Below the pieces are notes generated by a model. It made no database searches. It was given only the letters and a program-made list of their open reading frames with translations, and was not told the origin of the DNA. Made by a program: the position numbers and the translations under genes. DNA of 64,000 nucleotides, from the NCBI RefSeq assembly GCF_002261355.1, contig NZ_NEVU01000003.1, positions 1,798,001-1,862,000 on the forward strand. Direction: 5' to 3'. This DNA comes from Bordetella genomosp. 12. Lineage in GTDB: Bacteria; Pseudomonadota; Gammaproteobacteria; Burkholderiales; Burkholderiaceae_B. This document shows, in pieces, positions 27,308 through 36,474 of this stretch; position 1 is the stretch's first letter; each line of letters opens with the position of its first letter.

Positions 27308-28507
27308 ATGGACAAGCCCTTCGAACCCGCGTATTCCTTCTCGGAACGCGCCCAGCAACTGACCAGCTCTGCCATCCGCGAAATCCTCAAAGTCACCGAG
27401 CGGCCCGAGGTCATTTCTTTCGCGGGCGGCCTGCCGGCCCCCGGCGGTTTCCCGGTAGAAGTGGTACGCGCTGCGTTCGACAAGGTGCTGGCCACCAATG
27501 GCCGCGCGGCCCTGCAATATGGTCCGACCGAAGGCTATGCCCCCTTGCGCCAATGGGTCGCCGAGGACCTGAACGCGGCCGGCGCCCACGTCACCGCGGA
27601 CCAGATCCTCATCGTCTCCGGCTCGCAGCAGGCGCTGGATCTGCTGGGCAAAGTGCTCATCGACAAAGACAGCAAAGTGCTGGTCGAAGACCCCAGCTAT
27701 CTGGGCGCGCTGCAATCCTTCAGCCTGTATCAACCCTGCTATGTGCCGGTGCCCACGGACGAAGGCGGCCTGATCCCCGAAGCGATCACGCCCGAGCTGG
27801 CCGCCGGGGCACGCTTCCTGTACGCCCTGCCCAATTTCCAGAACCCGACCGGCCGCACGCTGAACCGCGCCCGCCGCGAAGCGCTGGTCGCGCGCGCCGC
27901 GGAGATGGGCCTGCCCATCATCGAAGACGATCCCTACGGCGACCTGCGCTATGCCGGCGAACCGCAACCCGGCCTGCTGGCCCTGGGTACCGCGGTCGGC
28001 GCCACAGTGATCCGCCTGGGCACCTTCTCCAAGGTGCTCGCGCCCGGCCTGCGCCTGGGCTATATCGCGGCCCCGCGCGCCATCATCGACAAGCTGGTGC
28101 AAGCCAAGCAGGCAACCGATCTGCATACGCCCACCCTGACGCAGATGGCCGTCTATGAAATCGTCAAGGACGGCTTCCTGCAAGAGCACCTGCCCAAAGT
28201 GCGCGAAATCTATCGTACGCAGGGCCGCTGCATGATGGAGGCCATCAAGCGCGAATTCCCGGCCGGCGTGAGCTGGACCGTGCCCGAGGGCGGCATGTTC
28301 CTGTGGGTGACGCTGCCCGAGCACATCGACAGCGCCACGTTGCTGGCCGAGGCCGTGGCACAGAACGTGGCCTTCGTGCCCGGCGCGCCGTTTTACGCGG
28401 GCAAACCGCAGGCCAACACGCTGCGCCTGAGCTTCGCCACGGTGCCCGAGAACAAGATCAACACCGGCATCGCCATCCTCGGCAAGCTGCTGCACAAATA
28501 CGTCTGA
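27308..28507 (+). CDS. PLP-dependent aminotransferase, LysN / 2-aminoadipate transaminase-like
   Basis: Fold-type I class I/II aminotransferase of 399 residues. It shows ISFAGGLPAPGGFP near residue 33, the PLP-phosphate site SGSQQALDLLGKV, NPTGRTL, the PLP-ring aspartate in IIEDDPYGDL, and the Schiff-base lysine in GTFSKVLAPGLRLGY. The sequence style matches the LysN/AADAT group, which uses 2-aminoadipate, kynurenine or branched/aromatic amino acids with 2-oxoglutarate. No regulator domain is attached, unlike the MocR type. ATG at 27308 is preferred over one 32 codons upstream, which adds a Cys/Pro-rich stretch. A strong terminator follows. Confidence 0.85.
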   Translation: MDKPFEPAYSFSERAQQLTSSAIREILKVTERPEVISFAGGLPAPGGFPVEVVRAAFDKVLATNGRAALQYGPTEGYAPLRQWVAEDLNAAGAHVTADQILIVSGSQQALDLLGKVLIDKDSKVLVEDPSYLGALQSFSLYQPCYVPVPTDEGGLIPEAITPELAAGARFLYALPNFQNPTGRTLNRARREALVARAAEMGLPIIEDDPYGDLRYAGEPQPGLLALGTAVGATVIRLGTFSKVLAPGLRLGYIAAPRAIIDKLVQAKQATDLHTPTLTQMAVYEIVKDGFLQEHLPKVREIYRTQGRCMMEAIKREFPAGVSWTVPEGGMFLWVTLPEHIDSATLLAEAVAQNVAFVPGAPFYAGKPQANTLRLSFATVPENKINTGIAILGKLLHKYV

Positions 28508-28530
28508 GCCTGCGGGCATGCGGTATAGTC

Positions 28531-28567
28531 GGGCGCGGCGGTCATCCGCCGCGCCCTTCTTTTTTCC
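28531..28567 (+). terminator. Rho-independent terminator of the aminotransferase gene
   Basis: GGGCGCGGCGG and CCGCCGCGCCC form eleven perfect pairs around a TCAT loop and are followed by TTCTTTTTTCC. It lies 24 bases past the aminotransferase stop. It also rules out the longer frame for the next gene, whose extended start would lie upstream of this hairpin. Confidence 0.88.
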
Positions 28568-28583
28568 ACCGACCGTGCCCGCC

Positions 28584-29507
28584 GTGAATACCCAAGCTAC
28601 CCGCCCGACCGACCTGAGTGACATCGTCTTTGACGACTGGGTCGAACGGTGGCTGCCGCGTTCCTGGCGGCCCTATGCGCGCCTGTGCCGGCTCGACCGG
28701 CCCATCGGCACGTGGCTGACGCTGCTGCCGTGCATCGCGGCGCTGGTGCAAGCCGCCGGCGGGCTGCCCGACCTCAAAAGACTCATCGTCTTTTCGCTAG
28801 GCGCCCTGCTCATGCGCGGCATCGGTTGCACCGTCAACGACATGTGGGACCGCGACATCGACAAACATGTCGAGCGCACGCGTTTCCGGCCGCTGACCAG
28901 CGGCCAGCTCTCCATGCGCCAGGCTGTCGGGTTTCTGCTGACGCAGTTGCTGGTCTGCGCCTCGCTGCTGTTTTTCATCAACGATCTGAGCCGCTGGTGG
29001 GCACTGGGTGTCTTGCCCTTCGTCTTCATCTACCCCTTTTGCAAGCGGGTCACGTATTGGCCGCAAGCCGTGCTGGGCGTGTGCTTCAACTGGGGCATGC
29101 TCATGGCCTGGACCGACACGCAGAACCATCTGCCGCTGGCCGCGGTGGCGATGTGGCTGGGCGCGGTGCTCTGGCAGATCGGGTATGACAGCATCTACGC
29201 CTATGTCGACGTGCGCGACGACCTCAAGCTGGGCCTGCACTCCACGGCCATGCGCTTCGGCGCGCAGGGCAAGGTCTGGATCAGCGGCTTCTACCTGGCC
29301 GCCGCGCTGCTGTGGACCTGGGGCGGCTACGCCATGGGCATGGGTGGCGCCTATTTCGTCGGCATGGCGGCGGTCGCCGCGCATCTGGCCTGGCAATTGG
29401 TCATCTTCGATCTGCAGCGTCCGGACCGCAACTTCATGCTGTTTCGGGCCAACCTCTGGACCGGCGCGCTCTTGATCGCCTCGGCGCTGGCCGGCACCCT
29501 GCTCTGA
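28584..29507 (+). CDS. ubiA: 4-hydroxybenzoate polyprenyltransferase
   Basis: Inner-membrane prenyltransferase that joins the polyprenyl chain to 4-hydroxybenzoate in ubiquinone synthesis. About eight membrane segments; both Asp-rich motifs are visible, NDMWDRDID (first) and YVDVRDDLKLG (second), with RTRFRPLTSGQL between as in true UbiA. The start is a GTG, at 28584 or three codons earlier at 28575; an ATG at 28518 lies before the preceding terminator and is rejected. Length of about 307 residues is normal. Confidence 0.93.
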   Translation: MNTQATRPTDLSDIVFDDWVERWLPRSWRPYARLCRLDRPIGTWLTLLPCIAALVQAAGGLPDLKRLIVFSLGALLMRGIGCTVNDMWDRDIDKHVERTRFRPLTSGQLSMRQAVGFLLTQLLVCASLLFFINDLSRWWALGVLPFVFIYPFCKRVTYWPQAVLGVCFNWGMLMAWTDTQNHLPLAAVAMWLGAVLWQIGYDSIYAYVDVRDDLKLGLHSTAMRFGAQGKVWISGFYLAAALLWTWGGYAMGMGGAYFVGMAAVAAHLAWQLVIFDLQRPDRNFMLFRANLWTGALLIASALAGTLL

Positions 29508-29522
29508 ACCCGCTTCGCGGGT
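29508..29522 (+). terminator. Short stable hairpin at the ubiA stop
   Basis: ACCCGC and GCGGGT, six pairs around TTC, begin at the base after the ubiA stop. No T-run follows, so termination is uncertain. Confidence 0.35.
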
Positions 29523-29840
29523 CCGCCAACGGCCCGCCCGGCGGCATTGCCCGCGCCCCTTAACTCTCCTGCTTTCTGCACGCGCCCCGAGCGCATCCGC
29601 CGCGCCGTCCTACGGCTGCCGGCGGCGGGTCCGCTCGTCTGTCACACCTGGTTAATTCCCGCCATCAATGGGATTGTCCCTGTTTATAAATATTGATTAC
29701 TCGTGAAAATGGAATAATGTTTTCTGTTATCTAGGGTTTATCCTAGGGCGCAATAGGCAGAGAATGAATTCACCGGGAAACAAACAGAGGCAGCAACATC
29801 CGCCCCAGTTTCGATCCTCGATCAACACGGAGGAATTACC
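29523..29840 (+). other. Intergenic region upstream of the DUF4148 gene
   Basis: About 320 bases without a gene. The first half is GC-rich with nothing recognised. From about 29645 to 29750 base composition turns AT-rich, with TTGATT at 29693-29698 and an imperfect TAATGT about 16 bases later as weak promoter candidates, then CTAGG/CCTAG arms at 29731-29746. This is the likely control region of the DUF4148 gene; GGAGGAATT at the end is its ribosome site. Confidence 0.45.
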
Positions 29841-30221
29841 ATGAAGTCGCTCGCTACTGCTGTACTGCTTTCCATGACTGTGATGGCCGGTGCCCAAGCC
29901 GCCGACGTCGAGCCCAGCCGCGCCCAGGTGCAGGCCGAACTCGCTCAGGCCAAGGCCGATGGTCAATACACCTTTGGTGAAGAAGCCTACCCCGCCGCCA
30001 TCGTTGAACACGGCGCGCTGTCCTCGGCCCAGGTTCAGGATCAACTGGCTCAGGCCCAGAATGAAGGCCTGGTGACCACGGCCAATCTGGACTATCCGCC
30101 CGTTGCCGATACGGTCGACAGCCACGTCAGCCGCGCCCAGGTGCGCTCCGACCTGGCTCAAGCCAAGGCTGAAGGCCTGGTGACCTACGGCAACCTGGAC
30201 TACCCGCCCCAGAACGGTTGA
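29841..30221 (+). CDS. DUF4148 secreted protein with three internal repeats
   Basis: Small exported protein (126 residues). A signal peptide ends at AGAQA (residues 1-20). The mature part is three copies of one ~26-residue unit (about 26-51, 61-87, 97-123) with the pattern S-x-A-Q-V-x-x-(D/E)-L-A-Q-A-(K/Q)-x-(D/E)-G, then a YP or DYPP end. DUF4148 proteins are abundant in Burkholderiales periplasm and often number in dozens per genome; most have one or two units, and their role is unknown. A strong GGAGG precedes the ATG. Confidence 0.88.
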   Translation: MKSLATAVLLSMTVMAGAQAADVEPSRAQVQAELAQAKADGQYTFGEEAYPAAIVEHGALSSAQVQDQLAQAQNEGLVTTANLDYPPVADTVDSHVSRAQVRSDLAQAKAEGLVTYGNLDYPPQNG

Positions 30222-30325
30222 TCGGCCGCGCCGGCATCGCCCCCGCCCCGGCGCACTGATTTCCCAAGGTCGACGCCCGCCTCGTGAGCTGCGCAAGCAG
30301 CCCGCCTGGCGGGCGTAGGCCATCT

Positions 30326-30344
30326 GGGCCGGCCGTGCCGGCCC
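30326..30344. terminator. Stem-loop between convergent DUF4148 and GntR genes
   Basis: GGGCCGGC and GCCGGCCC, eight perfect pairs around CGT, lie between two convergent genes and could serve both. No T-run is present on either side. Confidence 0.4.
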
Positions 30345-30353
30345 GCGCCTGGC

Positions 30354-31169
30354 TCAGGCCCAGCCCTCCAGCCGCAGCGTGGCGCGCACCAGCCGCTCGC
30401 CTTCCTGTTCGATCTCATTGAGGCTCTGCCGCACGCTGTCCACATGCTCGGTGGCGGCCTTGTGTGCCTGATCCGGCTGGCGCGCCATCACCGCATTGAA
30501 CAAGCGCGTGTGCTGCCGGTCGATCTGCCGTTTGTGCGGCTCGCGGTGATAAAGGTTGTTCACACAGGCGAAGACCGACCCCAGCATCAGATCGGTCAGC
30601 GATTGCAGGGTGTGGACCAGCACCGGATTGTGCGAGGCTTCGCAGATAGCCAAATGAAACGCATGGTCCAGGTGGGCATGGGTCGCGCTGTCGGTGGGCC
30701 GCAGATGAGCGGCCACCATCGCCTCATAACGGCGCCGGATCAGAATGAAGTCCGCCTCGGTGCCCCGGATGGCCGCCAGACGGGCCGATTCACCCTCGAG
30801 CAACGCACGCACCTCCAGCAGGTCATAGAGCGTGCGGGGTTGGGAATGAAACAGATGCACCAGCGGGCCGGCATCCACCTTGGCGATCTGCGCCACGAAA
30901 GACCCCCGGCCCTGTTCCGTCCGGATGATGTGCCGCGCGCGCAGCAACTGCAGCCCTTCGCGCAGCGCCGAGCGCGATACCCCCAGCTTTTCGGTCAGCC
31001 GGCGCTCGGATGGCAGGAGCTGGCCGGCCTTGAGCACGCCATCGACGATCAATTGCTCTATGCGCTGCGCCACACCCTCGCCCACCGGGCGCCGCTGGCC
31101 AGCCTCATCAATCTGTAGGTTGCTCACTGGTATGACCAGTTCCCGCCCGCTTCCGGTTCGGGACTCCAT
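30354..31169 (-). CDS. FadR-subfamily GntR transcriptional regulator (GlcC-like)
   Basis: DNA-binding repressor or activator with an N-terminal winged helix (about residues 30-95; LPSERRLTEKLGVSRSALREGL) and a C-terminal FCD ligand domain (about 105-255) containing Asp and His residues for metal or carboxylate binding (LDHAFHLAICEASHNPV). It is divergent from malate synthase G, so it likely senses glycolate, glyoxylate or a related acid, as GlcC does. Two identical palindromes lie in the shared control region. One of them overlaps codons 10-15 of the longest frame, so the real start may be the GTG at 31127. Confidence 0.88.
   Translation of the reverse strand: MESRTGSGRELVIPVSNLQIDEAGQRRPVGEGVAQRIEQLIVDGVLKAGQLLPSERRLTEKLGVSRSALREGLQLLRARHIIRTEQGRGSFVAQIAKVDAGPLVHLFHSQPRTLYDLLEVRALLEGESARLAAIRGTEADFILIRRRYEAMVAAHLRPTDSATHAHLDHAFHLAICEASHNPVLVHTLQSLTDLMLGSVFACVNNLYHREPHKRQIDRQHTRLFNAVMARQPDQAHKAATEHVDSVRQSLNEIEQEGERLVRATLRLEGWA
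31126..31140. promoter_or_regulatory. FadR-family operator, copy 1
   Basis: ACTGGTATGACCAGT, a perfect palindrome with the TGGT-N3-ACCA core used by FadR-type regulators. It lies at the 5' end of the regulator gene, over its alternative GTG start, which suggests autoregulation. Confidence 0.75.
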
Positions 31170-31234
31170 GAACGTTCAAGCAACTGAAATAAAACCATAA
31201 AAAAGTTTTTCGCACCAATATGGCAGCGCACAAA

Positions 31235-31249
31235 CTGGTATGACCAGTG
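31235..31249. promoter_or_regulatory. FadR-family operator, copy 2
   Basis: A second exact copy of ACTGGTATGACCAGT, 109 bases from the first and 73 bases upstream of the glcB start. The distance is 10.4 helical turns at 10.5 bases per turn, so dimers bound at the two sites would lie on nearly the same face. The likely regulator is the adjacent GntR protein. Confidence 0.75.
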
Positions 31250-31322
31250 GTTCTGGATATGGACAGCGCCGATTCCAGGCCCGATGATCTGCCTATCTCT
31301 TTTGACTTTGCAGAGCGACTCC

Positions 31323-33494
31323 ATGACCGAACGCATCGCCGGCCTGCAGGTAGCGGCCCCCCTTTTCCAGTTCATCGAAACAGAGGCCCTGCCGGGCAGC
31401 GGCCTGGACAGCAAGGCTTTCTGGGAAGGCTTTGCCGCCCTCATCCAGGAGCTGGCGCCGCAGAACCGCAAGCTGCTGGCCGAACGCGACCGCCTGCAAG
31501 CCGAACTGGACCAATGGCACCGCGACCAACCCGGTCCGGTCCGCGACCCGGCGGCCTACCGCGCGTTTCTGCAAAAAACCGGTTATCTGCAGCCCACGCC
31601 GGCCGCGGTGCGCGTGCGCACCGAAAACGTCGATGACGAGATCGCCCGCCAGGCCGGCCCGCAACTGGTCGTGCCCATGTCCAACGCTCGCTATGCCCTG
31701 AATGCCGCCAATGCCCGATGGGGCAGCCTGTACGACGCGCTTTACGGCACCGATGCGATTGCGGATAGCGCAGGCCCGGCCGGTACGGCCTACAACCCGC
31801 AACGCGGCCGCGCGGTCATCGAGCGCGCGCGCGAGTTTCTCGACACCGCCGCGCCGCTGGCGCGCGGCTCGCATCGCGCCGCCACCGGCTATTCCCTGCG
31901 CGGCGGCCAACTCATCGTCAGCACCGCCGAAGGCGACACCGCGCTGAAGCAGCCGAGCCAGTTCCAGGGCTATCGCGGCGAGCCCGCCGCGCCCACGGCC
32001 ATTCTGCTCAAGAACAACGGCCTGCACTTCGAGATCCAGATCGACCGGCAGCACGCCATTGGCGCGACCGACCCGGCCGGCGTCAAAGATGTCCTGATGG
32101 AAGCCGCGCTGACCACCATCATGGACTGCGAAGACTCCGTGGCTGCGGTCGACGCCGAAGACAAGACACACATCTACCGCAACTGGCTGGGCCTGATGCG
32201 CGGCGACCTCACCGAGTCGGTCAGCAAGAACGGCCAGACCTTCACCCGCCGCATGAATCCGGACCGCGACTATCTCGCCGCCGATGGCAGCGCATTCTCG
32301 CTGCCCGGGCGCTCGCTGCTGTTCGTACGCAACGTCGGCCACTTGATGACCAACCCGGCCATCCTGGATCGCGACGGCCGCGAAATTCCCGAAGGCATCC
32401 TGGATGCGGTCGTCACGGCCCTGGCCGCGCGCATCGACCTCAAACAGCAACGCAATTCCCGCAAGGGCTCGATCTACATCGTCAAGCCCAAGATGCATGG
32501 CCCGGCCGAAGTCGCCTTCGCCGACACGTTGTTCGCCCGCGTCGAAGACCTGCTACAGCTCCCGCGCCACACCCTGAAGATGGGCATCATGGACGAAGAG
32601 CGGCGCACCAGCGTCAACCTCAAAGCCTGCATCGGCGCGGCGGCCGATCGGGTCGCCTTCATCAACACGGGCTTTCTGGATCGCACGGGCGACGAGATGC
32701 ACACCGTGATGCACGCCGGCCCCATGATGCGCAAGGGCGACATGAAATCCAGCGCCTGGATCGCGGCCTACGAAAGCAGCAATGTGCTGGTGGGCCTGGA
32801 TTGCGGATTGCGCGGCCGCGCCCAGATCGGCAAAGGCATGTGGGCCATGCCCGATCTGATGGCCGCCATGCTCGAGCAGAAGATCGCCCATCCCAAGGCC
32901 GGCGCCAATACCGCCTGGGTACCCTCGCCCACCGCGGCCACGCTGCACGCCCTGCACTACCATCAAGTCGATGTCCAGGCCGTGCAGCAAACCCTCGAGA
33001 AGACGCGCCTGGCCGACGTGGCCGATGGTTTGCTCACCGGCCTGCTGACCCTCCCGGTGGGCGACCCCAGCGCCTGGAGCCCTGCCGACATTCAGCGTGA
33101 ACTCGACAACAATGTCCAGGGCATCCTGGGTTACGTCGTGCGCTGGGTCGATCAGGGCGTGGGCTGCTCCAAGGTCCCCGACATCAACAATGTGGGCCTC
33201 ATGGAAGACCGCGCCACCCTGCGTATTTCCAGCCAGCATATCGCCAACTGGCTGCTGCATGGCGTGGTCAGCCATGAGCAGGTCGAGCAAACCTTCCAGC
33301 GCATGGCGGCCGTGGTGGATCAGCAAAACGCGGGCGACCCGCATTACCTGCCCATGGCGGGCAATTTCGATCGCTCTCAAGCGTATCAGGCAGCCATCGC
33401 CCTGGTGTTCGAAGGGCTCGAACAACCCAACGGCTATACCGAACCGCTGCTGCATCGCTTCCGCCAGGCCTTCAAGGCCGAGCACACGCGCTAG
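31323..33494 (+). CDS. glcB: Malate synthase G
   Basis: Condenses glyoxylate with acetyl-CoA to malate in the cytoplasm. The 723-residue length fits isoform G. Visible are the TIM-barrel segment [15 protein letters not shown], the [10 protein letters not shown] segment, [14 protein letters not shown] with the catalytic Arg, and [11 protein letters not shown]; the G-form N-terminal domain ([13 protein letters not shown]) is also present. ATG at 31323 is chosen; a start 13 codons upstream runs through the control region. The divergent GntR regulator and the paired operators imply induction by glycolate/glyoxylate. Isocitrate lyase is not in the window. Confidence 0.97.
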   Translation: MTERIAGLQVAAPLFQFIETEALPGSGLDSKAFWEGFAALIQELAPQNRKLLAERDRLQAELDQWHRDQPGPVRDPAAYRAFLQKTGYLQPTPAAVRVRTENVDDEIARQAGPQLVVPMSNARYALNAANARWGSLYDALYGTDAIADSAGPAGTAYNPQRGRAVIERAREFLDTAAPLARGSHRAATGYSLRGGQLIVSTAEGDTALKQPSQFQGYRGEPAAPTAILLKNNGLHFEIQIDRQHAIGATDPAGVKDVLMEAALTTIMDCEDSVAAVDAEDKTHIYRNWLGLMRGDLTESVSKNGQTFTRRMNPDRDYLAADGSAFSLPGRSLLFVRNVGHLMTNPAILDRDGREIPEGILDAVVTALAARIDLKQQRNSRKGSIYIVKPKMHGPAEVAFADTLFARVEDLLQLPRHTLKMGIMDEERRTSVNLKACIGAAADRVAFINTGFLDRTGDEMHTVMHAGPMMRKGDMKSSAWIAAYESSNVLVGLDCGLRGRAQIGKGMWAMPDLMAAMLEQKIAHPKAGANTAWVPSPTAATLHALHYHQVDVQAVQQTLEKTRLADVADGLLTGLLTLPVGDPSAWSPADIQRELDNNVQGILGYVVRWVDQGVGCSKVPDINNVGLMEDRATLRISSQHIANWLLHGVVSHEQVEQTFQRMAAVVDQQNAGDPHYLPMAGNFDRSQAYQAAIALVFEGLEQPNGYTEPLLHRFRQAFKAEHTR

Positions 33495-33511
33495 CCCCCC
33501 GCATGCCCCAC

Positions 33512-33539
33512 GCATCAGGCCGCTGACGCGGCCTGATGC
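33512..33539. terminator. Bidirectional stem-loop between glcB and the ABC ATPase gene
   Basis: GCATCAGGCCGC and GCGGCCTGATGC form twelve perfect pairs around TGAC between two convergent genes. No clear T-run on either side, but stem strength and position make it a shared terminator. Confidence 0.65.
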
Positions 33540-33548
33540 AGCCAGGCC

Positions 33549-34622
33549 TTAGCCGCGCGGGAACACCCACAGACTGTCGGCGGGCAGGGAAAGACGATAC
33601 TTGCCGGCCTCGCGCCCCTGCGGCCCATATGCCCGCAGCGACAGGCCCTCATGTCCGCCCGCCCGGAACAGATACTCCCAGCGGTCGCCCAAATACATGC
33701 TGGTCGTCAGCGGCAGATCCAGATGGTTGCCGTCGGCGTCATCCTGCAGCCGCAATTGCTCCACGCGGATCACCGCCGTGGCGGGCTGCCCGGCCGCAAC
33801 CCCTTCGGCGGCTCGTCCCCAAAGCGACCAGCCCGGGCCTTCGATGCGGGCACGGCCATCGCGCAGCTCGGCCACATTGCCTTCCAGACGATTGTTGCTG
33901 CCCATGAATTCGGCGGTAAACAAGGTGGCCGGCGAGCTATACATTTCCTGCGGCGTACCCTGCTGCTCGATCCGGCCGTTGTTCAACAACAGAATGCGAT
34001 CGGAGATCGCCATCGCCTCGCTCTGATCGTGGGTGACCATCAGCGCCGACAGCCCGAGGCGCACGATGAGCTCGCGCAAGAAAGCCCGCGCTTCCTCACG
34101 CAACTTGGCATCCAGATTGGACAGCGGTTCGTCCAGCAGAATGACCGGCGGGCTATAGACCAGCGCCCGGCCGATCGCCACGCGCTGTTGCTGCCCGCCG
34201 GAGAGCTGATGCGGATGCCGCTGGCCCAACTTGCCCAAGCCGAGCTGCTCCAGCACATCGCCGACACGCTGGCGAATCTCGGCGCCGGGCACGCCACGCA
34301 GCTTCAAGGGGTAGGCCACGTTGTCATAGACCGTCTTGTGCGGCCAGAGCGCATATGACTGAAATACCAGGCCCAGATTGCGGTCCTCGGCCGGCACCTC
34401 CTGGCGGGCCGCGCCGTCGTAGACCAGGCGCTCGCCGATGCGGATGCGCCCGGCCTTGGGGCCTTCCAGGCCCGCCACGGCGCGTAGCAAAGTGGTCTTG
34501 CCGCTACCCGAGGGGCCGAGCAAAGAGACCACCTCGCCCTGGCGCAAATCCATCGACACCCCTTTGAGCACGGGATTGTCGCCGTAATCGAGGTGCAGAT
34601 CTTCGACGGAAAGTTCAATCAT
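33549..34622 (-). CDS. ABC transporter ATP-binding protein, FbpC/PotA type
   Basis: Importer ATPase of 357 residues and last gene of a five-gene operon. Walker A GPSGSGKTT (about 37-45), Q-loop VFQSYALWPHKTV, signature LSGGQQQRVAIGRAL, Walker B VILLDEPLSNLD and switch MVTHDQ; the last ~110 residues form the TOBE/OB regulatory domain. The start overlaps the permease stop by 8 bases. The subfamily serves Fe3+, 2-aminoethylphosphonate, phosphoglycerate-like or polyamine importers; the substrate is not determined by this subunit. Confidence 0.92.
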   Translation of the reverse strand: MIELSVEDLHLDYGDNPVLKGVSMDLRQGEVVSLLGPSGSGKTTLLRAVAGLEGPKAGRIRIGERLVYDGAARQEVPAEDRNLGLVFQSYALWPHKTVYDNVAYPLKLRGVPGAEIRQRVGDVLEQLGLGKLGQRHPHQLSGGQQQRVAIGRALVYSPPVILLDEPLSNLDAKLREEARAFLRELIVRLGLSALMVTHDQSEAMAISDRILLLNNGRIEQQGTPQEMYSSPATLFTAEFMGSNNRLEGNVAELRDGRARIEGPGWSLWGRAAEGVAAGQPATAVIRVEQLRLQDDADGNHLDLPLTTSMYLGDRWEYLFRAGGHEGLSLRAYGPQGREAGKYRLSLPADSLWVFPRG

Positions 34623-36384
34623 GAAGTTTGACTCCGAAACGCAGAGCGACGCCCAGGCCCACGACGACCAGGACGATATTGATGAAGGAAAGCGCAGCCA
34701 CGATGTCGATGGCGCCGGAGGCCCATAGCGACACCAGCATGGAGCCGATGGTCTCGGTGCCCGGCGACAACAGATACACGCCGGTGGAGTATTCGCGCTC
34801 GAAAATCAGGAACATCAGCAACCACGAGCCGATCAGGCCATACTTGGCCAGCGGCACGGTCACATGGCGGGTGACCTGGGCGCGCGACGCGCCCGTGCTG
34901 CGCGCGGCCTCTTCCAGCTCGGGGCCGACCTGCAGCAAGGTGGACGAAATCAAGCGCAGCCCATAGGCCATCCACACCACGGTATAGGCCAGCCATACGC
35001 TGAAAATCGTGCTGCGCATCGCACGCAGCCATTCGATGAAGTTCTCGCGCAGCCACTCGGCAAAGGGCAATGCGGACAGCCAGCCATCTTCGAGCGCATT
35101 GTCCAGCCACATCGGGACAAACAAAAACACCCACAGAAAAGCCAGGCCCGCCAACAAACCGGGTACCGCGCGCGGCACGAGCACGCTGTAATCCAGAAAG
35201 CGCGTCACGTTATCGGGCTTGCGATGCATGGCCAGGCCGATGAAGAGATAGCAGAACACGGCCAGCGCGCCGCCAAAGACGCCGATGGCCACCGAGTTGA
35301 TGATGGCGCGAATCAGGTTGCTCTGCGAGAACACGGTGCGAAAAGCGTCCAGCGACAGCACGTCCAACAGCGACACGCCCATGCCCCAGTTGGACACGAA
35401 GGCCCGCAGCAGCACGCCGATCAAGGGCACGATGATGGTGACCAGCAACCAGAACGCCACCACGCCGCCGGCCAGCCAGCGCCACCGGCCCAGAGGCAGC
35501 GGTCGCGGGCGCGAAGCCTTGCCCTTCATGGTCACGAAACGATTGGCGGTGCGCATCAAGCGGCGCTGCAGCATGACCAGCGGGATGGTCATCGCAATCA
35601 ACACCACCGCCACCGCCGCCATCAGGTGATAAGAGGGAATGCCCAGTTTGTTGGTGAGCTTGTACAGATAGGTCGCCAGCACCAGATTGCCCTCAGGGTC
35701 ACCCAGCACCAACACCAGCCCGAAGACTTCCAGCCCCAGAAAAAACAGCAACACCGTGGCATAGAGCATGGCCGGACGCACCATGGGCAGACTGACGGAG
35801 GTCATGACGCGCAGCGGCGAGGCGCCACAGACGCGCGCGGCCTCCTCGACATCCGAGCCCATGCTGCGCAGCGCCGACGAGATATACAGATAGGCGTGGG
35901 GCACATGGGTCAAGCCCGCGATGATGACGATGCTGGTCAGCGAATAGATATTCCACGGCACCATCCCCAGCACCTGCTGCACCCACAGCGAGAAAAACCC
36001 CACCGGCCCGGCGGCGACCACGTAGCCGAAGCCCAGCACCATGGGCGAGACAAACACCGGCACCAGGATGAGCGGCTCTATCCAGCGGCGGCCCGGCAAG
36101 TCGGTGCGGACCATGAGAAAGGCCAGCATGCCGCCCAGCGGAATCGCGATGGCGGCCAGCCCGAAGGCCAGAATGAAGCCGCTCTTGAGCGCCTTGTAGA
36201 AATCAGGGTCGTCAAAGATGAAGTGAAACGCCCCCAGGCTGAACTGCTTGCTGGGAGAAAAGAACGGCGCCGACAGAAAGCTCTGGACGATGATGAACGA
36301 CAAGGGCACATAAATCGCCAACGCCGTAAGCAGCACGACGACGCCGCGCGGCAGGGATTGCCATTTTCTGCGCAATGACTGCAT
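34615..36384 (-). CDS. ABC transporter permease, FbpB type (two fused permease modules)
   Basis: Inner-membrane permease of 589 residues with about twelve membrane segments in two homologous halves. Each half carries an EAA-type loop: EEAARVCGASPLRVMTSVSLP in the first and EEAARSTGASRAQVTRHVTVP in the second, both docking to the ATPase. Fusion of two modules is typical of Fe3+-type and AEP-type permeases. It follows the solute-binding-protein gene after a 90-base gap with a hairpin. Confidence 0.92.
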   Translation of the reverse strand: MQSLRRKWQSLPRGVVVLLTALAIYVPLSFIIVQSFLSAPFFSPSKQFSLGAFHFIFDDPDFYKALKSGFILAFGLAAIAIPLGGMLAFLMVRTDLPGRRWIEPLILVPVFVSPMVLGFGYVVAAGPVGFFSLWVQQVLGMVPWNIYSLTSIVIIAGLTHVPHAYLYISSALRSMGSDVEEAARVCGASPLRVMTSVSLPMVRPAMLYATVLLFFLGLEVFGLVLVLGDPEGNLVLATYLYKLTNKLGIPSYHLMAAVAVVLIAMTIPLVMLQRRLMRTANRFVTMKGKASRPRPLPLGRWRWLAGGVVAFWLLVTIIVPLIGVLLRAFVSNWGMGVSLLDVLSLDAFRTVFSQSNLIRAIINSVAIGVFGGALAVFCYLFIGLAMHRKPDNVTRFLDYSVLVPRAVPGLLAGLAFLWVFLFVPMWLDNALEDGWLSALPFAEWLRENFIEWLRAMRSTIFSVWLAYTVVWMAYGLRLISSTLLQVGPELEEAARSTGASRAQVTRHVTVPLAKYGLIGSWLLMFLIFEREYSTGVYLLSPGTETIGSMLVSLWASGAIDIVAALSFINIVLVVVGLGVALRFGVKLHD

Positions 36385-36439
36385 GGAAGATCCTGTCTTC
36401 GGGTAAAGGATGGCCCGCAGCGCCAGGGCGCGGGCCTGC

Positions 36440-36461
36440 GGGCGGGCTGACGGGCCCGCCC
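36440..36461 (-). terminator. Intercistronic hairpin after the solute-binding-protein gene
   Basis: GGGCGGGC and GCCCGCCC, eight perfect pairs around a six-base loop, lie 14 bases past the solute-binding-protein stop. Hairpins at this place in ABC operons usually stabilise or attenuate so that the binding protein is made in excess over the permease. Confidence 0.5.
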
Positions 36462-36474
36462 TTGCGGTGCCGCC

